Assembly (NCBI GenBank): GCA_965200115.1
Contig: OZ241336.1
Span: forward strand, 3,534,001 to 3,598,000
Length of the DNA stretch: 64,000 nucleotides
Reading direction: 5' to 3'
Source: JAPOUP01 sp026708635
GTDB taxonomy: Bacteria > Pseudomonadota > Alphaproteobacteria > Rhodobacterales > Rhodobacteraceae
In this document: positions 34,285 to 43,592 of the stretch, one piece after another
How positions within the stretch are numbered: position 1 is the stretch's first letter
Layout of the letters: each line of letters opens with the position of its first letter
The notes under the pieces: model-generated
The model's database searches: none
What the model was told of the DNA's origin: nothing
The model's input: the letters and a program-made list of their open reading frames with translations, nothing else
Program-made: the position numbers and the translations under genes

Positions 34285-35913
34285 ATGTCGCAGACCACCG
34301 TGTTCGCGGCGAAAAAAATCATCACGATGGATCGCAACCGCCCGGTTGCGACACATGTCGCGGTGCGTGACGGCAAAATCCTTGCCGTTGGCGGGCGGGA
34401 GTGCGCGGATCCCTGGGGGCAGGCCGTTCACGATGACAGCCTTGCGGATACCGTTCTGATGCCCGGCCTCGTCGAGGGCCATGCGCATATGATGGCGGGG
34501 GCAATATGGGACTTCGCCTATGTCGGGTTTCACGACCGGATCGACCCGCAGGGCGGATACCATCGGGGCATGACCGACATCGAAGCGGTGCTTCGCAAAC
34601 TCGAAGATCGGGTTGCGACGCTTGGTGCCGGACAGCCCCTCGTCGCGTGGGGATTCGATCCGATCTTCCTGCCAGACGAACGCCTGCACCGACGGCATCT
34701 GGACAGGATCGCCGGCGACCGCCCGATCGTCGTGCTGTTTTCCAACCTGCATCTGATGTGCGTGAATTCCCACGCCCTGAACATGGTGGAATACACGCGG
34801 GAAACCTCTGTCGAGGGGGTGATCAAGGACGCTGATGGTGAACCGACGGGCGAGTTGCGGGAATTGACGGCGATGTTCCCGGTGATGTGGCGAACCGGTA
34901 TCGACTTTCGGGCATTGGCCCAGAATGCCGCCGCGATAGAGGCCTACGCGGCCGTCTGCCGGCAGGTCGGGGTCACTACCGTCACCGACCTTTTCGCGCA
35001 GCTGCGCGTCGAGGATGTCGAGGAGTTCGCAAGCCTGACGGACGCGCCCGGTTTTGGCGTTCGTATCGTTCCGACGCTGGCGGCGGTCGGTGCCCAGCCC
35101 GAAGAGCTCGCCCGGCGTGCCCTTGACCTTGCGGGCCGCTCTACGGAAATGCTGCGGCTGGGGGCCGTCAAGATCATGACGGATGGCTCGATCCAGGGGT
35201 GGACGGCTCGGGTCAAGTGGCCCGGTTATGTCGGTGGGCGGCCGAACGGTCTGTGGAACTCACCGCCCGTCGAGATCCATGCTCTGTGCGAGGCGTTTCA
35301 GAAACACGGTATCCAGATGCACATTCACGCAAACGGCGATGAGGCGTCGGAGGTGTCGCTGGACGCGCTTGCGGCGGCGGCCCGCAAACATCCCTGGCCG
35401 GGAGCCCGTCACGTCCTGCAGCACTGCCAGATGATGGGGGACGATCAATTCCGCCGCTGTGCGGAATTGGGAGTCTGCGCCAACCTGTTTGCGAACCATA
35501 TCTGGTATTTCGGCGATCTGCACGTGACGCACACGGTTGGCGAGGGCCGTGCGGGTCGCATGAATGCGGTTCGGTCCGCGCTGGACGCGGGCGTGAACGT
35601 CGCCATCCACTCGGACGCGCCGATTACCCCGATGGCCCCACTTTTCACCGCTTGGTGCGCGGTTAACCGGCGAACGATGTCCGGTCGAACCCTTGGCCCG
35701 GCGCAGCGCATCACGGTGGACGAGGCGCTTTACGCAATCACGCTGGGCGCGGCCTATACGCTGAAACTTGACGGCGAAATCGGATCCATCGAGGCCGGAA
35801 AGGCCGCTGATTTCGCCGTCCTTGGTGACGACCCGACAACGGTGGATCCGATGGCGCTAAAGGACGTTCCGGTGATGGGCACAGTGTCCGGCGGGCATTT
35901 GGCCCTGAAATGA
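34285..35913 (+). CDS. Amidohydrolase, YtcJ-like
   Basis: A 542-residue metal-dependent hydrolase of the amidohydrolase superfamily (YtcJ group). The metal-binding HxH is in PGLVEGHAHMMAG, further His ligands are in QMHIHANGDEA, and the catalytic Asp region is NVAIHSDAPITPMAP. The C-terminal beta-sandwich resumes with GSIEAGKAADFAVL. It probably cleaves an amide or ester of an exogenous compound. It is divergent from LysR, and its stop overlaps the GTPase start (ATGA). Confidence 0.9.
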   Translation: MSQTTVFAAKKIITMDRNRPVATHVAVRDGKILAVGGRECADPWGQAVHDDSLADTVLMPGLVEGHAHMMAGAIWDFAYVGFHDRIDPQGGYHRGMTDIEAVLRKLEDRVATLGAGQPLVAWGFDPIFLPDERLHRRHLDRIAGDRPIVVLFSNLHLMCVNSHALNMVEYTRETSVEGVIKDADGEPTGELRELTAMFPVMWRTGIDFRALAQNAAAIEAYAAVCRQVGVTTVTDLFAQLRVEDVEEFASLTDAPGFGVRIVPTLAAVGAQPEELARRALDLAGRSTEMLRLGAVKIMTDGSIQGWTARVKWPGYVGGRPNGLWNSPPVEIHALCEAFQKHGIQMHIHANGDEASEVSLDALAAAARKHPWPGARHVLQHCQMMGDDQFRRCAELGVCANLFANHIWYFGDLHVTHTVGEGRAGRMNAVRSALDAGVNVAIHSDAPITPMAPLFTAWCAVNRRTMSGRTLGPAQRITVDEALYAITLGAAYTLKLDGEIGSIEAGKAADFAVLGDDPTTVDPMALKDVPVMGTVSGGHLALK

Positions 35914-36773
35914 CCCGCCTTCCGCTCAGCGTCATCAGCGGATATCTCGGTGCCGGGAAAACCACGCTGATCAACCGGTTGCTGGCTGAGGACCATGGGC
36001 TACGGCTTTTGGTGATGGTCAATGATTTCGGGGCGATCAATGTGGATGAGGCGCTGATCGCCCAGACCGGCGAAGAGGCCATTGCGCTGACAAATGGCTG
36101 TGTGTGCTGTTCGATGGGCGCCGATCTGTATCTGGCCCTTGGCGACGTTCTCAAACGGGATGACCGCCCGGATCATATCGTGATCGAGGCCAGCGGTGTC
36201 GCCGATCCGGCGGCCATCGCCAATGCGGCCATCGCCGAGCCGCAACTGTCCTATGCTGGCATTGTCGCCTTGGTCGACGGGCTGAACGCGACATCGCTGC
36301 TGGCGGACCGTCAGGTGGCCCCGCAGGTCGCCCAGCAGATGCGCGTGGCCGATCTGCTGCTTCTGACCAAGACCGCGGACCTGCCACCGGTTCTGGAACA
36401 GGCGCTTGCGGCGCACGGTATCGGCCACCCGCAGCCGGTGCCGCCATCCAGTCCTCTGGCGCCTTTGCTGTTCGGTGTCCTGCCATCGCCCGGGACGTTG
36501 GACGCATCACCCCATCCCAGCTATGTCCATTGGTCCAGCAAGGATCCAAAACCGATGTCCCGGGCGGATCTCCTGGACCGGCTGGCGGCACGACCTTACG
36601 GCCTCTACCGCCTCAAGGGATTTGTCCCGTCACCCGAGGGGATGCTGGAGGTCCATGTTGTGGGCGATCATCACGACATCCGCCCTAGCCAGAGCAAAAC
36701 GCCTGGCCTGGTCGGGCTGGCCGTTCGTGGCCGACTGACGAGCGAGCGGATCGAGGACTGGTGGACCCGTTGA
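35910..36773 (+). CDS. CobW/COG0523-family GTP-binding metallochaperone
   Basis: A 287-residue G3E GTPase. Walker A is GYLGAGKTT (residues 11-19), the metal-binding CxCC motif is NGCVCCSMG (Cys64, 66, 67), and there is EASGVADPAAI followed by TKTAD as the NKxD-like specificity motif. The C-terminal CobW_C domain is present but short. Such proteins deliver zinc or cobalt to client enzymes. Overlap with the metal-dependent amidohydrolase gene suggests it may metallate that enzyme. Confidence 0.9.
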   Translation: MTRLPLSVISGYLGAGKTTLINRLLAEDHGLRLLVMVNDFGAINVDEALIAQTGEEAIALTNGCVCCSMGADLYLALGDVLKRDDRPDHIVIEASGVADPAAIANAAIAEPQLSYAGIVALVDGLNATSLLADRQVAPQVAQQMRVADLLLLTKTADLPPVLEQALAAHGIGHPQPVPPSSPLAPLLFGVLPSPGTLDASPHPSYVHWSSKDPKPMSRADLLDRLAARPYGLYRLKGFVPSPEGMLEVHVVGDHHDIRPSQSKTPGLVGLAVRGRLTSERIEDWWTR

Positions 36774-36897
36774 CGCTATCGGGGCCAGACGCGGCGACGG
36801 GACGGAAACGGCGCTTTGAAAAGCGGTACCAATGTATAAATAATCGCCTTATGAATGCATCCGGGCCTGCTGGGTCCCCGGCGATATGAGGCGCGCC

Positions 36898-38694
36898 ATG
36901 TCCTTGATCACGGATCGTGAGAACCTGGATTTCCTGCTTTTTGAGGTCCTGCTCGCCGACGATCTGTTCCTGACGGACGCCTTCGGGCATTTCGACCGTG
37001 AGGCCGTCACCCAAATCCTGGATACGGCGCAGGCCATTGCCGAAGACCATTTCCTGCCCTTCGCCGCGGAAGCCGATGCGCGGGAGCCCTGGATTTCGGA
37101 TGGAAGGGCGGTCGTTCCCGACAGCACCGCAAACGCGCTGAAGGCCTATGCCGGTGCCGGGTTCTTTGCGCTGCCCTTTCCGGAGGCACATGGCGGTCTT
37201 CAGGCCCCCTGGGTTTTGCATATGGCGGTTGTCGGACTGTTCAATGCCGCCAACCTGCCCGTAACCAACTACGCCATGCTGACGGTCGCCGCCGCGAACC
37301 TGCTGCTGGCGCATGGGTCGCCCGATCTGCGGGCGCGGTTTCTGGGGCCCATGCTGGAGGGCCGCTGGTTCGGGACGATGTGTCTGTCGGAACCGCAGGC
37401 GGGGTCTTCGCTGGCCGATATCCGCACGGTTGCCGAACCGGGGGACGACGGAACCTATCGTCTGCGCGGCTCCAAGATGTGGATTTCCGGCGGTGAGCAG
37501 GAAATATCCGAGAACATCGTCCACATGGTCCTGGCGAAAATCCCGGGAGGACCGAAGGGTGCCAAAGGGATTTCACTGTTTCTGGTACCGAAGTACCGGC
37601 TGGATGATGCGGGTCATCCGGCGGATCGCAACGACATCACCCTGGTCGGTCTGAACCACAAGATGGGACAGCGCGGCACGACGAATTGTTTGCTTAGCTT
37701 TGGCGACTTAGGGGAATGCGAGGGCTATCTGGTCGGCGAGCCCCATCGCGGGCTTGAATACATGTTCCACATGATGAACGAAGCCCGGATCGGGGTCGGC
37801 AACGGTGCGGTTGCCTCCGCCCATGCAGCCTATCTGTACGCCGCGGACTATGCGCGCACGCGCCTTCAGGGCCGACCGCTCGACCGGCGCAACCCGTCGG
37901 AGCCACAGGTGCCGCTCATTGAGCATACGGATATCAAGCGGCTGCTGATGGATCAGAAAGCCGCCGTCGAAGGGGGCATGTCGCTTAGCCTGTACTGCGC
38001 GACGCTGGTCGACCGGCTGGCCACGGCCAAGTGTCCCGAGGCAAGGAAAGCGACGCTGGACCGGTTGGAGCTGCTGACGCCCGTTGCGAAATCCTGGCCA
38101 TCCGAACATTGCCTGGAAGCCAATAAATGGGCCATCCAGGTCCTGGGCGGCTATGGCTATACCAGTGACTACCCGGCTGAGCGCCTGTACCGTGACAGCC
38201 GGCTCAACCACATCCATGAAGGCACGTTTGGAATACAGGCCCTGGACCTGCTGAGACGTAAGATCGGTGGAGATCAGGGGGCGGCCGCGACGGCGCTGGT
38301 CCAAGACATGCGCGCCACGATCGAGGATGCCATGGAGGTCGCCGAACTGGCATCCGGGGCGGTGCGGCTGCGCGACGGCGTGATTCAACTTGACGGTGCC
38401 ATTGAAACATTGCTGAGCTGCAAGGAAGTCAATCGGCAACTGGCCAATGCCACGCTGTTCCTTGATGGCTTTGGCACAATTGTCGTCGGCTGGCTTTGGC
38501 TGCGACAGGCCATGGCCGCGACCAAGGCTTTGAACGAAGACGGGCGTCCTGACGGCGAGCGTATGTTCTTTGCCGCCAAACAGCGCACGGGCAGTTACTT
38601 CCTGAAATACAAGCTAGCCGCGGCGGGCGCGCAGATCGCGCTGTGCCGTGATCTGGACACAACCGTTTTGGACGCCCCAATTGACATGTTCTGA
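36898..38694 (+). CDS. Acyl-CoA dehydrogenase, DmdC-like long form
   Basis: A 598-residue dehydrogenase of the subgroup that includes 3-methylmercaptopropionyl-CoA dehydrogenase (DmdC) and AidB-like enzymes. The visible features are FGTMCLSEPQAGSSLADIRT, KMWISGGEQEISENIVHMVL, ERLYRDSRLNHIHEGTFGIQ with the catalytic Glu in HEGT, and a C-terminal extension of about 130 residues unique to long forms. The ATG at 36898 has an AGG eight bases ahead; an upstream ATG at 36886 is possible. It probably oxidises the CoA ester made by a nearby ligase. Confidence 0.92.
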   Translation: MSLITDRENLDFLLFEVLLADDLFLTDAFGHFDREAVTQILDTAQAIAEDHFLPFAAEADAREPWISDGRAVVPDSTANALKAYAGAGFFALPFPEAHGGLQAPWVLHMAVVGLFNAANLPVTNYAMLTVAAANLLLAHGSPDLRARFLGPMLEGRWFGTMCLSEPQAGSSLADIRTVAEPGDDGTYRLRGSKMWISGGEQEISENIVHMVLAKIPGGPKGAKGISLFLVPKYRLDDAGHPADRNDITLVGLNHKMGQRGTTNCLLSFGDLGECEGYLVGEPHRGLEYMFHMMNEARIGVGNGAVASAHAAYLYAADYARTRLQGRPLDRRNPSEPQVPLIEHTDIKRLLMDQKAAVEGGMSLSLYCATLVDRLATAKCPEARKATLDRLELLTPVAKSWPSEHCLEANKWAIQVLGGYGYTSDYPAERLYRDSRLNHIHEGTFGIQALDLLRRKIGGDQGAAATALVQDMRATIEDAMEVAELASGAVRLRDGVIQLDGAIETLLSCKEVNRQLANATLFLDGFGTIVVGWLWLRQAMAATKALNEDGRPDGERMFFAAKQRTGSYFLKYKLAAAGAQIALCRDLDTTVLDAPIDMF

Positions 38695-38826
38695 TCGATT
38701 GTTCCGCGCGCAACGGGCCGCCGTCCGCCTGTCCGTCCGGGCGCTTCGGGGAAACGGTGATATCAAGCCGCTCCGTTGGCGGCCGCGGGCCTGTCGGTAT
38801 GAAACCCGATTTCACGATGCGGTATT

Positions 38827-38836
38827 ATTACGTAAT
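38827..38836. promoter_or_regulatory. Perfect 10-bp palindrome upstream of an acyl-CoA dehydrogenase gene
   Basis: ATTACGTAAT stands in an AT-rich pocket of an otherwise GC-rich 272-bp gap between the two acyl-CoA dehydrogenase genes. It could be an operator or part of a promoter for the second gene; no regulator can be assigned. Confidence 0.3.
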
Positions 38837-38966
38837 GACCCTTTACCTAGCCGACTGGCGCCGATCCGATCGGCGGGGCTGCCCGCACACCTGCCGCTCA
38901 GACCCCCTTGGCCAGGTCCTGACGAAACCCGCGCTCGAAAGAGACCGCAACAAAGGATTCCCCCGC

Positions 38967-40283
38967 GTGCCTGAAACAAGCTCATCTCCTAGCCTTAACA
39001 ACCTTGAAATGTCGGAGGGGGCCAGGTCCCTTCTGAATGCCGTTGTCAAGCATATCCGCGAAAATGTGGACCCGTTCACCAAGGAATACCTGCGCGTGAA
39101 CGAGACCAAGCCCGACCGCTGGTCCTATACGCCCCGCCAGATCGACCTGATGGAGGGAGCCAAGCGGAAAGCGCGCGACGCCGGTCTCTGGAACTTTTTC
39201 CTGCCCAATGCGGAAACGGGGGAGGGCCTGTCCAACCTCGACTATGCCTATATCGCCGCCGAGCTTGGCAAGAATCCCCTGGCGTCCGAAACGCTAAACT
39301 GTTCGGCCCCCGACACCGGCAATATGGAAGTGCTGGAACGCGTCGGCACACCGGAACAGAAGGAACGGTGGCTGAAGCCGCTGCTGGCGGGTGAAATCCG
39401 GTCCGCCTTTGCCATGACCGAACCTGACGTGGCGTCGTCGGACGCGAAGAACATCTCAACGACCGCGGTTTTGGATAGTGGGGAATGGATCATCAACGGC
39501 GAGAAGTTCTATATCTCCGGCGCCGGCGACCCGCGTTGCAAGATCATGATTGTCATGGTCAAGACCTCTCCAGACGCCGAACCCTTCCGCCAACAGTCGC
39601 AAATCCTCGTTCCCGTCGACACGCCGGGGGTCGAGATCCTTGGTCCGATGCATGTGTTTGGCCATGACGAGGCTCCGCATGGCCATATGCATATCCGCTT
39701 TACGGACGTGCGTGTCCCTGAGGCCAATATCCTTTGGGGCGAGGGGCGCGGATTTGAAATCAGCCAGGTCCGACTTGGTCCAGGCCGCATCCATCACTGC
39801 ATGCGGTCCATCGGACAGGCGGAAAAGGCGCTGGACCTGATGATCGAACGCGGTCTGGAGCGCGTGGCTTTCGGCAGGAAAATCATCGATCTCGGCAAGA
39901 ACATGGAAACCGTCAGCCGCGCCAGGATCGAGATCGAAGCGATGCGCCTGTTGGTGCTCAAGGCGGCCAGGGCGATGGATGTCCTGGGCAACAAGGAGGC
40001 CCGCATCTGGGTCAGCATGATCAAAGCCAAGGTGCCGGAAACCGTCTGCGGCATCATCGATCAGGCCATGCAGGTTCATGGCGCCATGGGCGTCAGCCAA
40101 TGGTCGCCGCTGTCGGGCATGTATGCCATGCAGCGCACGCTGCGCTTTGCGGATGGCCCGGACGAGGTGCATCATCACGTCATCGCCCGCAATGAAGTCA
40201 GGACATATCAGGAAAGCAACTCGCGCCAGGACAATGCCAAGGCAGAGTTCCAGGTGCGCCCGGTTGGAGGTTTTGTGGGATGA
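38967..40283 (+). CDS. Acyl-CoA dehydrogenase, ACAD11-like
   Basis: A 438-residue acyl-CoA dehydrogenase. Motifs are FAMTEPDVASSDAKNI, NGEKFYISGAGDPRCKIMIV and the C-terminal IIDQAMQVHGAMGVSQWSPL. The GTG at 38967 is chosen because it follows AAAGGA at proper spacing; a long frame extension to 38757 has an Arg/Cys-rich artefactual N-terminus, and an ATG at 39009 is the other option. It overlaps the next gene, an SDR, by 4 bases. The catalytic position was not aligned. Confidence 0.9.
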   Translation: MPETSSSPSLNNLEMSEGARSLLNAVVKHIRENVDPFTKEYLRVNETKPDRWSYTPRQIDLMEGAKRKARDAGLWNFFLPNAETGEGLSNLDYAYIAAELGKNPLASETLNCSAPDTGNMEVLERVGTPEQKERWLKPLLAGEIRSAFAMTEPDVASSDAKNISTTAVLDSGEWIINGEKFYISGAGDPRCKIMIVMVKTSPDAEPFRQQSQILVPVDTPGVEILGPMHVFGHDEAPHGHMHIRFTDVRVPEANILWGEGRGFEISQVRLGPGRIHHCMRSIGQAEKALDLMIERGLERVAFGRKIIDLGKNMETVSRARIEIEAMRLLVLKAARAMDVLGNKEARIWVSMIKAKVPETVCGIIDQAMQVHGAMGVSQWSPLSGMYAMQRTLRFADGPDEVHHHVIARNEVRTYQESNSRQDNAKAEFQVRPVGGFVG

Positions 40284-41047
40284 GCATGTTTGACTTGACC
40301 GGCAAGGTCGCGTTGGTGACCGGCGCCTCGAGGGGCATGGGGCTTGCCATGGCCACGGCGCTTGCCGATCATGGCGCCACCGTCGTGATTTCGGCCCGCA
40401 AGCCGGAGGCGCTTGAGGCCGCCGCCGCGCGGATCAACGCCCGCGGCAAGGGCAAGGCGTTCGGGGTCGCGTGCAATATTGGCTACAGGGAACAGCTTGA
40501 GGCGCTGGTGGAAAAGGCCCGTGAACTTGCCGGCTCCATTGACGCCCTCTTCGGCAATGCGGGGGTAAACCCGTTCTACGGCGCGACGATGGATATCCCC
40601 GACAGCGCGTACGAAAAGACCATGACGGCCAACGTTCAGGCCAGTCTCTGGCTGGCCCGGCTGGTGGCCCCGGATATGAAGGACAGGGGTGCCGGGTCCA
40701 TCGCCTTTACCTCTTCTGTCGGGGCGTTCATCCCGTCGCTTACCATCGGTACCTATAACGTGTCCAAGCTGGCCTTGATCGGATTGGTGCGGAACCTGGC
40801 GGCGGAGCTTGGCCCCGATGGCACCCGTGTGAACGCCATCTGCCCTGGCCTGATCAAGACCGATTTCGCCCGTGAGCTTTGGAAAGATCCGGAAACCGAG
40901 CGCCGACAGGCCGAAGCGACACCCCTGCGGCGTCTCGGAGAGCCCGACGATCTCGGCGGCATCGCGGTCTTTCTGGCCTCTGACGGCAGTAAATATATCA
41001 CGGGGCAGGCAATCACCGTCTGTGGCGGCATCAATATGTGGAGCTGA
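40280..41047 (+). CDS. SDR-family oxidoreductase
   Basis: A 255-residue short-chain dehydrogenase. It has the NAD(P)-binding TGASRGMG, NNAG replaced by FGNAGVNP, the active-site Ser in FTSSVGAF and Tyr-x3-Lys in YNVSK. The C-terminus GQAITVCGGINMWS is typical of classical SDRs with FabG-like fold. It overlaps the acyl-CoA dehydrogenase stop (ATGA) and is followed four bases later by another SDR. Probable substrate is a 3-hydroxyacyl-CoA or alcohol of the same pathway. Confidence 0.92.
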   Translation: MSMFDLTGKVALVTGASRGMGLAMATALADHGATVVISARKPEALEAAAARINARGKGKAFGVACNIGYREQLEALVEKARELAGSIDALFGNAGVNPFYGATMDIPDSAYEKTMTANVQASLWLARLVAPDMKDRGAGSIAFTSSVGAFIPSLTIGTYNVSKLALIGLVRNLAAELGPDGTRVNAICPGLIKTDFARELWKDPETERRQAEATPLRRLGEPDDLGGIAVFLASDGSKYITGQAITVCGGINMWS

Positions 41048-41051
41048 CAGG

Positions 41052-41822
41052 ATGGAGTTGAAGGGCAGGATCTGCGTCATCACCGGGGCGGCCAGCGGCA
41101 TCGGCCGCGCGCTTTGCTTCGCCTTCGCGGAACAGGGTGTGAAGCACCTGGTCTGTGTTGATCGCGATTCCGTGGGTGCGGAGGCCACCGCCAAAGCCAC
41201 CGGCGGCACCGCCTATACGGTCGATGTGTCGTCGGAAGCCCCGATCAACGCGATGATCGATGCCGTCGAACGCGACATTGGCCCCATCGATCTTTACTGG
41301 TCAAACGCCGGTATCGCCGTGGGCGGCGGCCTCGAAACCTCTAACGACGCCTGGCAGAAAACGTGGGATGTCAACGTGATGGCCCATGCCTGGGCGGCGC
41401 GCCGTCTGGTGCCGCTTATGGTAGCGCGGGGTGGCGGGTACCTTCTGAACACCGCTTCCGCCGCCGGGCTACTCAACCAGCTTGGCGCAGTGTCCTACGG
41501 CGTGACCAAGCATGCCGCGGTTGGCTTGGCGGAATGGATCGCGATGACCCATGGCGATGACGGGATCAAGGTCTCCGTGCTCTGCCCGCAGGCCGTGCGT
41601 TCGGAGATGACACGAGGCCAGGAGGACCACGTCGCCTCGATTGACGGAATGATGGAGCCCGATGACGTGGCACGGATCTGTATCGATGCCATTCGCGCCG
41701 AAACCTTTGTGATCCTCCCGCATCCACAGGTCTTGGATTACATGCGTCGCAAGACCGCGGACTACGACCGCTGGATCGGCGGCATGCGCAAGCTGAACCG
41801 CAAATTCGGCAAACTCGGGTAG
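41052..41822 (+). CDS. SDR-family oxidoreductase
   Basis: A 256-residue short-chain dehydrogenase with TGAASGIG, SNAGIAVGGG in place of the usual NNAG, catalytic Ser in NTASAAG and YGVTK. The open frame runs 60 codons upstream through the previous gene; the ATG at 41052 is selected since it restores the normal SDR N-terminus (MELKGRICVITGAA). The C-terminal region (DYMRRKTADYDRWI) is longer than in the neighbouring SDR, so the two are not recent duplicates. Confidence 0.92.
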   Translation: MELKGRICVITGAASGIGRALCFAFAEQGVKHLVCVDRDSVGAEATAKATGGTAYTVDVSSEAPINAMIDAVERDIGPIDLYWSNAGIAVGGGLETSNDAWQKTWDVNVMAHAWAARRLVPLMVARGGGYLLNTASAAGLLNQLGAVSYGVTKHAAVGLAEWIAMTHGDDGIKVSVLCPQAVRSEMTRGQEDHVASIDGMMEPDDVARICIDAIRAETFVILPHPQVLDYMRRKTADYDRWIGGMRKLNRKFGKLG

Positions 41823-41892
41823 GGCATCCGGTCGCCACGCGGGGTCGGGCAGGGACGGGCCTTGCGGTCTCCGTATCCGTCTCGGTCTCGCG

Positions 41893-43533
41893 TCAGGCCA
41901 GATGACTGTCCCGAAGTTTGCGACGCAGGATCTTGCCCACGGTCGATTTGGGCAAGGTCTTTTGAATCCTTATCTCCTTCGGCACCTTATAGGCGGCAAG
42001 CCCCTTACGGCAGAACGCCCGGATGTCATCTGGCGAAAGGGACGCATCGGGGCTGACCGACACATAGAGGACGACCGCTTCGCCGGATTTTTCATCCGGC
42101 ACGCCGATGGCCGCACATTCCGCAATTCCCTCCAGTTTCGAAACGTAGGCCTCGATCTCCGCCGGATAGACGTTGAAACTCGAAACCAGAACCATGTCCT
42201 TCTTTCGGTCCACAATCGAGAGAAACCCCTCTGCGTCAAGCGCGCCGATATCGCCGGTACGAAAGAAGCCGTCCTCGGTGAGCGCCTGATCCGTGTCTTC
42301 GGGCCGGTTCCAGTAGCCTTTCATTACCTGGGGACCACGCACGCAAATCTCGCCATGCGCACCCGGCGGAACCGGACGGTCCGCGTCGTCCAGCAGGATC
42401 ACCTCGGTCGAGGGCAGGGGAAGGCCGGAATGGGTGGCGTACCCTTTCCACGCGTAGGGGTTTGTCGAGACCACCGGTGACGCCTCGGACATGCCGTAGC
42501 CCTGATTGATATGCACACCCGTCACCCCATGCCATTTCTCCGCCGTCGCTCTGTGCAGCGGCGCGCCGCCGCCCGCGACGAAACGCAGGGTTGAGAAATC
42601 GCACTCCGCGAAGCCCGGATGCTCTACCAGACCTGCCCAAAGCGTGTTCACGCCGGAGGTGGCGGTGACGGGAAATGCGCGGAAGATATCGGTGACGCGA
42701 TCCAGGTCCCGGGGTTCGGCCACCAGATGGTTTTCGCCCCCAAGCTTCGCAAAGATCAGCAGATTCACCGTCAGGCCGAAGATGTGGTAGAGCGGCAGAA
42801 CGGTCACGACCACGTCTTCGCCAGGCCGGAAAGAGTTTTCCAGCAAGGCAATGACCTGGGTGATATTCGAGACGACATTGCGGTTGCTCAGGACCGCGCC
42901 TTTCGATAGCCCGGTCGTGCCCCCGGTGTACTGAAAGAAGATCGGGTCGCCGCCGCCGAGGACCGGCGGCACAAAGCCCATCTCGCGCCCGGCACGCAAG
43001 GTGTCGGCAAACTTAACCGCGTCGGCGATCGCGGGCTCGACCACGCTGGCGGAAATGGCGCCATCACCGATATCGTCGCGGTGAACCACGATCACGCCGC
43101 GGATGGACGTGTCGCCCATTACCTCGGCCAGGGTCTGCAGGGATCCGGCGAAGGCGACGATGATTTCGACTCCGGCGTCATTCAGCTGGTGGCGCAATTC
43201 TTCGGCGGTGTAGAACGGGTTGACGTTCACCTGAACGGCCCCGGCGCGCAGAATGCCAAACATTGCGACCGGAAACGAGATTATGTTCGGCGCCATAACG
43301 GCGACGCGGTCGCCTTTTCCGACACCAAGCCCTGTCTGCAGATAGGCGGCGAAGTCCCGCGAGAGCTCGCCCCAATCCCGATAACTCAGCGATGCGGTTT
43401 CGCCGCGAAACGCGATCCTGTCGCCATAGATGTCGATCGCCTCGACAAGAAGCTCCTTGAGCGAGGAATAGGCGCCGGGATCGATCTCCGCCGGGACCGT
43501 ATCGGCATAGGTGGCGAGCCAAGGTCTGCTCAT
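41893..43533 (-). CDS. Long-chain fatty-acid CoA ligase, FadD-like
   Basis: A 546-residue AMP-forming ligase. The P-loop is YTGGTTGLSKGAV, a further motif is YGMSEASP, then GFFRTGDIGALDAEGF, and the C-terminal catalytic Lys is in STVGKILRRKLR. The ATG at 43533 (MSRPWLATY) follows an AGAGAGGA ribosome site, which settles the start over the frame extension to 43641. It is the last gene of the TetR-SDR-thiolase-ligase unit and likely activates the acid that enters the pathway. It converges with the SDR gene at 41052-41822. Confidence 0.93.
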   Translation of the reverse strand: MSRPWLATYADTVPAEIDPGAYSSLKELLVEAIDIYGDRIAFRGETASLSYRDWGELSRDFAAYLQTGLGVGKGDRVAVMAPNIISFPVAMFGILRAGAVQVNVNPFYTAEELRHQLNDAGVEIIVAFAGSLQTLAEVMGDTSIRGVIVVHRDDIGDGAISASVVEPAIADAVKFADTLRAGREMGFVPPVLGGGDPIFFQYTGGTTGLSKGAVLSNRNVVSNITQVIALLENSFRPGEDVVVTVLPLYHIFGLTVNLLIFAKLGGENHLVAEPRDLDRVTDIFRAFPVTATSGVNTLWAGLVEHPGFAECDFSTLRFVAGGGAPLHRATAEKWHGVTGVHINQGYGMSEASPVVSTNPYAWKGYATHSGLPLPSTEVILLDDADRPVPPGAHGEICVRGPQVMKGYWNRPEDTDQALTEDGFFRTGDIGALDAEGFLSIVDRKKDMVLVSSFNVYPAEIEAYVSKLEGIAECAAIGVPDEKSGEAVVLYVSVSPDASLSPDDIRAFCRKGLAAYKVPKEIRIQKTLPKSTVGKILRRKLRDSHLA

Positions 43534-43592
43534 AAAGTCCTCTCTCCAGAGTAAAAGTTCGACCGGCCCTTCCTCTGGCAGGGCCGTTGGCG

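Noticed and set aside
36820..36860. GGTACC-centred palindrome and AT-rich stretch upstream of the DmdC-like gene as a promoter/operator
   Set aside because: GGTACC is a chance-level six-base palindrome; no paired -35/-10 boxes convincingly placed.
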